The notes beneath the pieces were generated by a model. That model searched no databases. It worked only from the letters and a program-made list of their open reading frames with translations, and was not told the DNA's origin. A DNA stretch of 16,214 nucleotides from Ectothiorhodospiraceae bacterium. Lineage in GTDB: Bacteria; Pseudomonadota; Gammaproteobacteria; Thiohalomonadales; Thiohalomonadaceae. The stretch is taken from NCBI GenBank assembly GCA_007125455.1, contig SLDE01000171.1, forward strand, positions 1 through 16,214. Reading direction: 5' to 3'. The position numbers were made by a program, and so were the translations under genes. Shown here piece by piece: positions 1 to 6,240 of this stretch; positions within the stretch are counted from its first letter, which is position 1; each line of letters begins with the position of its first letter.

Positions 1-81
1 CAGCCGTCCCTGCTCCCCAGCCCGCGCACCGATCACGGCACATCCTCCGGGGGCGGCTCGGTGACCGATGAGCTGTTCTAG
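1..81 (+). CDS. C-terminal end of a rightward gene, possibly penicillin-binding protein 1A
   Basis: Frame 1 is open from the window edge to TAG at 79-81, giving 26 residues that are rich in Ser, Gly and Pro and end in TDELF. A low-complexity, disordered tail ending in ELF is what I recall for gammaproteobacterial PBP1A (a bifunctional peptidoglycan glycosyltransferase/transpeptidase), and in Pseudomonas ponA lies a few genes from rpmE, so PBP1A is a reasonable guess. No catalytic domain is inside the window, so the identity is an inference. The gene converges on rpmE and probably shares the bidirectional terminator at 173-210. Confidence 0.4.
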   Translation, partial: QPSLLPSPRTDHGTSSGGGSVTDELF

Positions 82-172
82 TGTAGTGTCTCGAATATAA
101 GGATACATGTCAGAGGATCGCGAAAAAGGACGAAGATACGAACTACATGGGGGGCGAAGCACGTACCCGCAA

Positions 173-210
173 CAAAAAAGGGCACCCCCTGCGGGGTGCC
201 CTTTTTGTTT
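173..210. terminator. Bidirectional intrinsic terminator between the PBP1A-like gene and rpmE
   Basis: A perfect 9-bp stem GGGCACCCC (180-188) / GGGGTGCCC (193-201) with loop CTGC is flanked by a run of A on the left (174-179) and TTTTT on the right (202-206). It therefore reads as a rho-independent terminator on both strands. It sits 25 bp past the stop of leftward rpmE and about 90 bp past the stop of the rightward gene. Confidence 0.93.
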
Positions 211-235
211 GGCCTGCCGACGGTGTGGGTCGGGC

Positions 236-439
236 TTATTTGCGGCCGTACTTCTGGCGGAACTTGTCCACACGACCAGCGGTATCCACCATCTTCTGTT
301 TGCCGGTGTAGAAGGGGTGGCAGGCGGAACAGACGTCCAGGCTCAGATCTTCGCCTGCGGTGGAACGGGTTTTGAAGCTATTGCCACAGCTACAGCTGAC
401 ATTGACTTCGTTGTACTCAGGATGGATATCCGCTTTCAT
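236..439 (-). CDS. rpmE: 50S ribosomal protein L31, zinc-binding type
   Basis: The 67-residue product starts MKADIHPEY and carries the zinc-ribbon cysteines C16, C18, C37 and C40 (CSC and CSAC) plus the family signature HPFYTGKQK and DTAGRVDKF. This is the C+ (zinc-containing) form of L31, which binds the large subunit near the central protuberance and bridges to the 30S subunit. The start at 439 is chosen because family members begin MKADIHP and because GAGG lies about 10 nt upstream. The frame is open further upstream to 496, but that extension overlaps the leader hairpins and matches nothing. It is downstream of the methyltransferase gene on the same strand but has its own promoter (517-545). 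The length is normal for the family. Confidence 0.98.
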   Translation of the reverse strand: MKADIHPEYNEVNVSCSCGNSFKTRSTAGEDLSLDVCSACHPFYTGKQKMVDTAGRVDKFRQKYGRK

Positions 440-516
440 GGTTCTAAACCTCACTAGGTGCTTTGTTGCGCCGCTACACACCCCGATGGTGCGCACCGCG
501 CTGCTGAAAGGCGCGG
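440..516 (-). promoter_or_regulatory. Structured 5' leader of rpmE, candidate autoregulatory L31 leader
   Basis: Reading leftward, roughly 70 nt lie between the predicted transcription start (about 510) and the rpmE ATG. The region contains two mutually exclusive or nested hairpins: CCGCGC / GCGCGG (496-501 with 511-516, 9-nt loop) and the perfect palindrome GGTGCGCACC (488-497), which overlaps the first stem by two bases. Ribosomal-protein leaders for L31 have been proposed in several bacterial groups; whether this one matches a described family needs a covariance-model search. Confidence 0.4.
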
Positions 517-545
517 ATCTTATGCAACTTGTCCGAGCAATGCAA
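517..545 (-). promoter_or_regulatory. Sigma70 promoter of rpmE
   Basis: On the minus strand TTGCAT (545 to 540) and TAAGAT (522 to 517) are separated by exactly 17 bp. The -35 begins only a few bases beyond the stop codon of the methyltransferase gene (549-551), so rpmE can be transcribed on its own even though it lies 3' of the rhlE/methyltransferase pair. Confidence 0.75.
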
Positions 546-548
546 GCA

Positions 549-1724
549 TTATGCGACTCGCCGGGCAGAAAGCAACAGGTTGCGCGGGCTCAATGCCGTA
601 GCACAAAAGATACCCAGTGACACCCGATAGCCCTGTTCTTCAAGATAGCAGGCCATATCCAGCACCAGATATAGCTCGATGGCGCGGCGCAGTCCCTGGC
701 GAACCAGTGACAGGCGCATGGTCTCACCTTGACGCTGCCAACCAAGCTGTTCCAGTGCTGCCCAGTCAGGCCCTGTTGGCAGGGTGTCCCCTTCCCTGGC
801 TGCCAACTGCTGACAAAAACCGGCAAAATCCAGCCGCAGCCAGGCCTTGTCGATCGGGCGGAGTGGTCGATAGCCCTCCCCCTGTTGTTGCAGCAACTGC
901 AGATAGCCTAACTTCCAGGCCATTTCCCGGTCGCGCAGGCGTAGCTCACGCGCTGCGGCGGTTGCCGCGCCGGTCACCGCCAGTCGCAATGCGTCACGGG
1001 GCAGGCTCAAACTGGCGCTCTGGCTGAGCGGCTGGTAATCCCCCTGCTGCAGGTGATGATAACAGCAAGGGGCCAGATCGATGGCCTCTGCCTGTTCGGC
1101 CACCGCGGCCCGCAACAGGTGGCGATGCAGCTCGCCACAGGCGTGCAGCGCTACCACATGGTGACCATGCAACATGGCGCTGCCCTGCGCATCCAGCACG
1201 TCGACCTGGAGAAAACGCTGCCTCACCCCGCTGCGCTGCGCCAACAGCTGCCCCTGCTCACACAGCGAGCCACTATGTTCCAGGGTCAGTACCGGCTGGT
1301 GATACTGCCAAGCCAGCAAGCGCCCCAGATGGCCCTTGCCGCCACACCACTCCAGCAAGGGCTGTTGGGATGGCGAAAGGGCGGCGGCGAAGGCGGTGAT
1401 CTGCTGCCACTTGCGTCCAGGAATATGGTTGGCAAAGTGGGGGCCTGGGTGGTCCAGTGTGCGGGGGGAGGTATCCGGGATCCGGCAAAGCTCAGCAAGC
1501 TGTTGCAGCGCTGGCAGGTGCTCGGCCAACCAGCCCCACAAGGCCTGCTCGTCCTGCTCCAATCGGGCGAGCTGTCCGTCATCCAGCGCCAGCAACGCGC
1601 TGCTCAGCCGGGGGTGCTGTGCACACCATTCGGGGCGCTGCTGTTTGAAGGGCTGCGCCTGCCACAGAGGGCGCTGGGCCCTAAGCAGCGCCTCCAGTGC
1701 CAACAACTGGCGGGCGTGGCCCAT
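549..1724 (-). CDS. METTL25/RRNAD1-like SAM-dependent methyltransferase (Methyltransf_32 type)
   Basis: The 391-residue product has a Rossmann-type methyltransferase core in its middle: motif I LEWCGGKGHLGR at 124-135, HACGELH at 194-200 and APCCYHH at 218-224. The CGGKGHLGR and CCYH signatures are those of the bacterial/eukaryotic METTL25-RRNAD1 group; the substrate in bacteria is not established. The N-terminal 100 residues are Gln- and Leu-rich and helical, and the C-terminal part is also Gln/Leu-rich. The ATG lies 3 nt after the stop of rhlE (TGA-gcc-ATG), so translation is probably coupled to the helicase. That linkage makes an RNA or ribosome substrate plausible, but this is inference. 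Confidence 0.8.
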   Translation of the reverse strand: MGHARQLLALEALLRAQRPLWQAQPFKQQRPEWCAQHPRLSSALLALDDGQLARLEQDEQALWGWLAEHLPALQQLAELCRIPDTSPRTLDHPGPHFANHIPGRKWQQITAFAAALSPSQQPLLEWCGGKGHLGRLLAWQYHQPVLTLEHSGSLCEQGQLLAQRSGVRQRFLQVDVLDAQGSAMLHGHHVVALHACGELHRHLLRAAVAEQAEAIDLAPCCYHHLQQGDYQPLSQSASLSLPRDALRLAVTGAATAAARELRLRDREMAWKLGYLQLLQQQGEGYRPLRPIDKAWLRLDFAGFCQQLAAREGDTLPTGPDWAALEQLGWQRQGETMRLSLVRQGLRRAIELYLVLDMACYLEEQGYRVSLGIFCATALSPRNLLLSARRVA

Positions 1725-1727
1725 GGC

Positions 1728-3053
1728 TCAACCCTTGGATTGCGGTGCCCGGCTCCGACCAGCACCGCCTCTGCCCGCGGGGCGCTGACCACGGCTGGGC
1801 GGTTTGCCCTGCGATCGCTTACCCGAAGGATTTGCGCCATTGCCGCCTGGCTTGCCCTGACGGCCTGCGGGACGCTGACCACCACGGCCATTGGGGATGG
1901 GCTCAGCCTGAATCGATGGGTCTGGCTCAAAACCGGGGATCACCACCTTGGGCAACTCGCGCTTGATCACCCGTTCGATATCGCGCAACAACTTGTGTTC
2001 ATCGACACAGACCAGTGACATCGCCTCACCCTCGTTACCTGCACGTCCGGTACGACCAATACGATGCACATAATCCTCGGCCACATTGGGCAGCTCGAAG
2101 TTCACCACATGGGGCAGTTGGCTGATATCCAATCCGCGCGCGGCGATATCGGTGGCCACCAACACCCGGACCTCGCCGGATTTAAAATCGGCCAGCGCAC
2201 GGGTGCGCGCGCCCTGACTCTTGTTGCCATGGATCGCGGCGGCGGTGATCCCGTCCTTCTCCAACTGCTGGGCCAGGCGGTTGGCACCGTGCTTGGTACG
2301 GGTGAACACCAGCACCTGACGCCAATCCTGGGAACTGATCAGGTGGGCGAGCAGTGCCCCCTTGCGCTGGCGATCCACCGGATGGACCACCTGGGCAACC
2401 GTCTCGGAGGCGGTGTTGCGTCGTGCCACCTCGATCATGGTGGGCTGGTGTAACAACCCCTCGGCGAGGCGGCGGATATCATCGGAGAAGGTGGCGGAGA
2501 ACAGCAGGTTCTGGCGCTGCTTGGGCAATACCGCCAGGATGCGGCGAATATCACGGATAAAGCCCATATCCAGCATGCGATCGGCCTCGTCCAGCACCAG
2601 GATCTCCACCTGGGAGAGGTCGACCGTCTTTTGTGACATATGGTCGAGCAGCCGTCCTGGGGTCGCCACCAGGATATCCACCCCACGACGCAGCTTGTCG
2701 ATCTGCGGGTTGATCTTGACCCCGCCAAAGATCACCACCGAACGTAATGGCAGGTATTTGCCATAGACCACCACGCTCTCTTCTACCTGTGCAGCCAGCT
2801 CGCGGGTAGGCACCAGGATCAGCGCCCGCACTGGACGCTTGCCATTGGCGGGTGGATTGAGGCTAAGGCGGTGCAGCAGCGGTAGGGTAAAACCGGCGGT
2901 CTTGCCGGTGCCGGTCTGTGCCCCGGCGAGCAGGTCACCGCCTTGCAGGATGGGGGGAATGGCCTGTTGTTGGACCGGGGTGGGGCTGGTATAGCCCTTT
3001 TCCTCGACCGCACGCAGGATGTCGGCAGCGAGGCCGAGTTGGGAAAATGCCAT
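1728..3053 (-). CDS. rhlE: DEAD-box ATP-dependent RNA helicase RhlE
   Basis: The 441-residue product contains the full DEAD-box set in order: Q-motif region (about 22-31), AQTGTGKT (45-52), PTREL (82-86), TPGR (131-134), DEAD (155-158), SAT (186-188), VATDIAARGLDI (299-310) and HRIGRTGR (330-337). From about residue 386 a basic Gly/Arg/Pro/Lys-rich tail follows, typical of RhlE-class enzymes that remodel rRNA or mRNA. The overall length and the MAFSQLGL start match RhlE rather than SrmB, DbpA or CsdA. A GGAG lies about 10 nt upstream of the ATG. Upstream is a gene-free leader of more than 150 nt with a perfect TATAAT, and downstream the methyltransferase gene follows after 3 nt, so the two form an operon. 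Confidence 0.94.
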   Translation of the reverse strand: MAFSQLGLAADILRAVEEKGYTSPTPVQQQAIPPILQGGDLLAGAQTGTGKTAGFTLPLLHRLSLNPPANGKRPVRALILVPTRELAAQVEESVVVYGKYLPLRSVVIFGGVKINPQIDKLRRGVDILVATPGRLLDHMSQKTVDLSQVEILVLDEADRMLDMGFIRDIRRILAVLPKQRQNLLFSATFSDDIRRLAEGLLHQPTMIEVARRNTASETVAQVVHPVDRQRKGALLAHLISSQDWRQVLVFTRTKHGANRLAQQLEKDGITAAAIHGNKSQGARTRALADFKSGEVRVLVATDIAARGLDISQLPHVVNFELPNVAEDYVHRIGRTGRAGNEGEAMSLVCVDEHKLLRDIERVIKRELPKVVIPGFEPDPSIQAEPIPNGRGGQRPAGRQGKPGGNGANPSGKRSQGKPPSRGQRPAGRGGAGRSRAPQSKG

Positions 3054-3220
3054 GAGCAGGTAACTCCAGGGGTGTGTTGTCGGTGCTACCCCGCCCGCCT
3101 ATTTGGCCGCTTGAGCGAATAGAGGGTGGGGGTTATAGGGCTCGGCGCAGGGGATGCATACCGCCTGCGATCACCGCCTAAAGTCTTCGTGGCAAGCGGC
3201 TCAGGCGACCGAGACCGATG

Positions 3221-3226
3221 ATTATA
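3221..3226 (-). promoter_or_regulatory. Candidate -10 box for rhlE
   Basis: The minus strand reads TATAAT here, a perfect consensus -10 about 170 nt upstream of the rhlE start. No good -35 hexamer lies at 16-18 bp, so the promoter may depend on an activator or the match may be chance. If real, it gives rhlE a long untranslated leader. Confidence 0.45.
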
Positions 3227-3308
3227 CCCTAGTTTGCCATCGACAGGGGAAGGAGTTTGCCTGGCAGCCAAGGTGAGCACATACTCACATTCCTTACCGA
3301 GGGTGACT

Positions 3309-3396
3309 GGTGAAAGCCCCTGATTTTCGGTCGTCTGCCGCAGGGACGCGACTCCAGGGAGGGATTCACGGCGTAGCAAAAATCAGGGGCTCACGG
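3309..3396. repeat. Short inverted-repeat intergenic element (MITE/REP-like)
   Basis: The 13-bp sequence AGCCCCTGATTTT at 3315-3327 is repeated inverted as AAAATCAGGGGCT at 3379-3391, and the match continues imperfectly outward (GTGAAAGCCCC against GTGAGCCCC). The interior carries a run containing CAGGGACGCGACTCCAGGG and GGATTCACGGCG, which resembles a repeat I recall as widespread between genes of gammaproteobacteria. A second small hairpin, CACGG/CCGTG (3392-3396 with 3401-3405), abuts the right end next to the stop codon of the adjacent leftward gene. No transposase is nearby, so it would be non-autonomous. Confidence 0.65.
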
Positions 3397-3406
3397 CGGG
3401 CCGTGC

Positions 3407-3841
3407 TTAGCCAAAGCCACCAAAGTTTTCCCCGCACGCCTTGCAGGGCTTGTTCATCCTGGCGGCACGGCGGGCCGGCCAACCCTCCAGGCCGTCGCGC
3501 CAGTCGTTGACGAAGTTCTCCAGCGACTCGATAAAGTCTGGCTCCTGACTGGTGCGGTTGATGGTGCAGTGCACCTGCACCTGGGCGGTATTTTCCGGGC
3601 TGGGGGTGATGGTCCACTGAATGGCGTTTTTGCAATCCGGCAGGGTAAAGCGCAGACCCCCGTCGATCAGCTCACGATGGACCCGAAACTCGCCCCACAC
3701 ACAGTAGATATCGCCTCGCTCATTTTGCACCGACAACACCTTGTCGATGGAGGCGCACCACTCGGGCAGGTTTTGGATATTCACAAAACGCTGTAGGTCC
3801 GAGGCCGACATGCGTACTGTGGCCAGACTGAAAAACTCCAT
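3407..3841 (-). CDS. Small SRPBCC/START-like protein of unknown function
   Basis: The 144-residue product begins MEFFSLATVRMSASDLQRFV and contains NLPEWCASIDKV. The pattern of an N-terminal strand, a helix ending in a Trp-containing turn, then alternating strands and a final long helix (about 101-119) resembles the SRPBCC/START helix-grip fold, which binds hydrophobic ligands. There is no signal peptide. The C-terminus carries an odd basic segment with CKAC (C133, C136) and ends in Gly/Phe repeats. The start at 3841 is chosen over the longer open frame to 3889 because GGGGAG lies 7 nt upstream. The fold assignment is from pattern only and I do not recognise a named family. Confidence 0.65.
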   Translation of the reverse strand: MEFFSLATVRMSASDLQRFVNIQNLPEWCASIDKVLSVQNERGDIYCVWGEFRVHRELIDGGLRFTLPDCKNAIQWTITPSPENTAQVQVHCTINRTSQEPDFIESLENFVNDWRDGLEGWPARRAARMNKPCKACGENFGGFG

Positions 3842-3913
3842 AATCAACTCCCCCTGTATTGTTCCGACCAGCCTGCCAGCATCACCCACCCAGCTCCAGC
3901 TTAAATCCGTTAT

Positions 3914-3938
3914 GCAGGATAAAACCGTTTTATGACAA
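3914..3938 (-). promoter_or_regulatory. Candidate promoter with operator-like palindrome upstream of the SRPBCC-like gene
   Basis: On the minus strand TTGTCA (3938 to 3933) is followed about 17-18 bp later by GCATAA/CATAAC. Immediately downstream of the -35, filling most of the spacer, is the 15-base palindrome ATAAAACCGTTTTAT (3919-3933), with 7-bp arms around a central C. It lies between the stop of the upstream gene (3948) and the start at 3841. The position suits a repressor site, but no cognate regulator is visible in the window. Confidence 0.35.
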
Positions 3939-3947
3939 TACCTGTCG

Positions 3948-5120
3948 TCACGATGATCCGGCCCCCCAGTAGGGTGTTGCCAGGCCCTCCCCCAGGTCGG
4001 CCTCCACCAGGCGTTGGCGCACCTCCAGCAGCTGTTCGATCAAGGCCGGCTCGTACTGCTCGTAGGCCGCCGCATCAGGCGCCCGCTTGACTACCACCCC
4101 CAGCAACTCGGTGATGGCGTTGCCGATAGAGTTCTGGCTGATGGTCACGATCAGCTTGCCCTCGTCGTTGCGATAGATCAGCTGCTTGAAGGCCGGCTGC
4201 CAACGGATCGCCGAGGCGTAGGCCGGCTCCGTGATACATCGCCTACGCACCTTTTTGGCGGTGGCCATGAAGCTGTCGTTGAATAGCAACACGTTCTCTA
4301 CCTGGTCGGGGAAGTAAACATCGCTCAACATCGGTGAGTTGCGGCTGGAGACCTGGGCGAAAAAGCTGCGATAAAAGTCCAGAAACCCCTTGAGGATGGC
4401 GTCGTATTCCTGCCAGAAGCGCAGCTCATCCAGCGCTGCCACCCCACCGGTCACCTCCCAGCTGGGCAGCCCCTGAGGATAGCCGGTCAGTGCCAGACGG
4501 GCCTCGCCGTCGCTGATCGGGCGCAGGATCTCCAGCTCCAGGGCGCGGTCAAAGAACTCCCGGTAGACATCGCGCATATAGGCATGAAACAGGCTGTGTT
4601 GGCCGCCGTCGGTCAGGTTGGGGTTATGCGGATCGGCCTGCGGAGCGGCCCGCAACTGCGCCATGGGAAAAACGATAAAATGGTTATGCAGCATGCGTAT
4701 GCTGGGCACCCCCGGCGCGGTGAGCGGCCAGGTGGCATCCAGACTGGCCTCCCCGGCCAGTACCAGGTGTTCGGCCGGATCCGGATAGCGCTCCAGCATG
4801 TAGCGGATGAGGATACGGTTCATCCGGTTCCACACCGCCTTTACCGACTCGGGCACCTGGGTGCGGCGCACCGGCCGGCCCAGCGGATTAAGGATGGTGG
4901 TGGAGGTGTTATAGATGATCGAGGCATCAAAGGTATTGCTATGGCCCAGCGCCTTGCGATACAGCAGCAGGTTCTCGGGGCTGAGTAACAGGCCGTTATT
5001 GTTTACCAGGTCGTTGAGGTTCTCGGTACTATTGAAGAACTCGTTGGGCTTCATCCCCTCCGGCACCTCCAGCGGGATGGGGCGAAACGGCGTGGTGATC
5101 TCCCGTGGTGCAGCGCTCAT
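3948..5120 (-). CDS. Conserved-looking protein of unknown function, 390 residues
   Basis: I do not recognise this protein. The product from the chosen start begins MSAAPREITTPFRPIPLEVP and has no signal peptide or membrane segment. A stretch in its first half, IRMLHNHFIVFP, has an H-N-H motif on a predicted strand that is faintly reminiscent of HIT/GalT-type nucleotidyl-transfer proteins, but nothing else supports that. The rest is mixed helix and strand with many aromatic residues, ending PYWGAGSS. ATG at 5120 is preferred because AGGG stands 7 nt upstream. The frame stays open to a GTG at 5204, which would add a Cys-rich leader with CxxC-x13-CxxC, but its codons are AT-rich and unlike the rest. 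It is divergent from the HAD-fusion gene and about 100 nt upstream of the SRPBCC-like gene on the same strand. Confidence 0.8.
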   Translation of the reverse strand: MSAAPREITTPFRPIPLEVPEGMKPNEFFNSTENLNDLVNNNGLLLSPENLLLYRKALGHSNTFDASIIYNTSTTILNPLGRPVRRTQVPESVKAVWNRMNRILIRYMLERYPDPAEHLVLAGEASLDATWPLTAPGVPSIRMLHNHFIVFPMAQLRAAPQADPHNPNLTDGGQHSLFHAYMRDVYREFFDRALELEILRPISDGEARLALTGYPQGLPSWEVTGGVAALDELRFWQEYDAILKGFLDFYRSFFAQVSSRNSPMLSDVYFPDQVENVLLFNDSFMATAKKVRRRCITEPAYASAIRWQPAFKQLIYRNDEGKLIVTISQNSIGNAITELLGVVVKRAPDAAAYEQYEPALIEQLLEVRQRLVEADLGEGLATPYWGAGSS

Positions 5121-5211
5121 GACACAACCCTGACAGCTTCCCATATAAGGATGTACACTGTTGCATCGCACACCACAAATTGCACACAAAACCTCTTGAT
5201 ACACCCATTAA
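5121..5211. promoter_or_regulatory. Divergent promoter region between the unknown gene and the HAD-fusion gene
   Basis: This 91-bp region is clearly richer in A and T than its flanks. It contains a direct repeat, TTGCATCGCACAC (5161-5173) and TTGCACAC (5180-5187), which could be a regulator site. Rightward, TGATAC at 5197-5202 is placed about 10 nt before the ATG at 5212, which itself has no Shine-Dalgarno sequence, so a leaderless transcript is possible. Leftward, TTATAT lies about 25 nt upstream of the ATG at 5120. These are weak matches. Confidence 0.4.
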
Positions 5212-6186
5212 ATGCCCATCGACGATGACAATGCCCTGGTGATCTGCGGCCTCGACGGTGTCTTGGCCCTGTTGGAACACCGCCTGCACCACCTGTACAA
5301 CGAGCAGGGCGAGCGCGACTGGAGCGCCTTTCACGCCGCCTGCGACGAAGACATGGCCAACCTCGATCTGATCGCCCGCCTTAACCACGCCCGCGATCAG
5401 GGCAGCCGAGTGATCCTGATCAGCGGGCGCAGCGAGGCGGTCCGCCCGCAGACCCTCGCCTGGCTAGAGCGCTGGCACATCGGCTACGATGCCCTGTGGC
5501 TACGCCCAGCGCGCGATTTTCGCCCCGCCGATGAGTACAAGGCCGCCATCATCCAGCAACACTACCCTGGCCAAGGGATCCGACGGGTCTATGAATCGGC
5601 CAGGCGACTGGAGGTGGCGCGCTGGTGTGAGGCCCAGGGCATCCCATGCACCCTGGTGGGGAGCAACCAGGGCAATGGCGAGTCCCGCGAGCAGATCACC
5701 CTCAAGGTGGTCCACCACAGTTGCCGCCATACCATGCTTCACCCCTTTTACGGCGACGACGACTTTGCCTGGGACGAGCGGGCAATACAATTGGCCGCCA
5801 CCCCCTGCGCCCTGTGTCAGGCCCAGCAACGAGAGCAGGAGCAACAGCAACGCTTTATCCGTGCCCGCCGCCAGGCAGAGGAGATGGGGCTGGTGCCGCT
5901 GGAGGGCAGCGACCGACAGGTGGCCTGGGCCGAGACCATCCGCCTCGATGCCTGGGGCGCGATTGAACGGGTACGCCGCTGGGTAGAGCAGGTCGATGCC
6001 CAGGCCAGGGAAGAGGATCCGGACTACTGGTACAGCGTTCGCCAGGGGATAGAGCAGGCCATCGACTGGCTGGCAGGACAGCAGGAGGCCAAGTGGTGGA
6101 TCGACCACCGCCACGGAATGCGCAACAATCTGGAAAGCGGCAAGGCGATGCTCGCCTCCATTGCCAGCGAGCAGGGCTATATCTAA
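5212..6186 (+). CDS. Degenerate HAD (PNKP-type) domain fused to a phage/plasmid-type Cys/His and WWID domain
   Basis: The 324-residue product has two parts. Residues 8-150 align by eye with the HAD phosphatase domain of T4-like polynucleotide kinase: GLDGVLA (13-19), ISGR (70-73), EYK (K110) and VYESARRLEVARW (126-138). The expected nucleophilic Asp is Gly13, and the motif IV acidic pair (DD) is replaced by ES (128-129), so catalysis is unlikely. Residues 165-324 carry CRH (C171, H173), PCALC (C199, C202), a Gln/Glu-rich helix, GLVPLEGSDRQVAWAETIR (226-244) and WWIDHR (295-300); this combination recurs in uncharacterised phage and plasmid proteins that I recall. TAA lies directly upstream of the ATG (5209-5211), fixing the start at 5212 or later. 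No membrane segment is seen. Confidence 0.8.
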   Translation: MPIDDDNALVICGLDGVLALLEHRLHHLYNEQGERDWSAFHAACDEDMANLDLIARLNHARDQGSRVILISGRSEAVRPQTLAWLERWHIGYDALWLRPARDFRPADEYKAAIIQQHYPGQGIRRVYESARRLEVARWCEAQGIPCTLVGSNQGNGESREQITLKVVHHSCRHTMLHPFYGDDDFAWDERAIQLAATPCALCQAQQREQEQQQRFIRARRQAEEMGLVPLEGSDRQVAWAETIRLDAWGAIERVRRWVEQVDAQAREEDPDYWYSVRQGIEQAIDWLAGQQEAKWWIDHRHGMRNNLESGKAMLASIASEQGYI

Positions 6187-6240
6187 CAGGTAGTGCGAAG
6201 TGACAAGAAAACCCGTGTCGTGTGGGTATTTCGCCCCGAC

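Larger units (their letters stand above)
3054..3406. other. Gene-free stretch between the SRPBCC-like gene and rhlE
   Basis: These 353 bases hold no convincing gene. They contain the rhlE 5' leader (3054 to about 3214), a perfect -10 hexamer for rhlE (3221-3226), about 80 bases with no recognisable feature, and a short inverted-repeat element (3309-3396). A 97-codon leftward open frame (3086-3379) runs through the repeat and lacks protein-like composition, so it is not called. Confidence 0.7.

Noticed and set aside
107..457. Rightward 116-codon frame with an AAGGA-like sequence before its ATG
   Set aside because: It runs through the bidirectional terminator and across rpmE on the opposite strand, and its composition is not protein-like.
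1053..2018. Rightward 321-codon frame
   Set aside because: It is antisense to the methyltransferase and rhlE genes, both of which have full family motifs; long antisense frames are expected in GC-rich DNA.
3086..3379. Leftward 97-codon frame in the gap upstream of rhlE
   Set aside because: It covers the inverted-repeat element and the rhlE leader, has no Shine-Dalgarno sequence and no protein-like pattern.
5500..6114. Leftward 204-codon frame
   Set aside because: Antisense to the HAD-fusion gene, whose motifs clearly mark the real frame.
6207..6230. ACCC...GGGT hairpin between the convergent HAD-fusion and membrane protein genes
   Set aside because: Only four Watson-Crick pairs before wobble pairs and short A/T flanks; too weak to call as a terminator.
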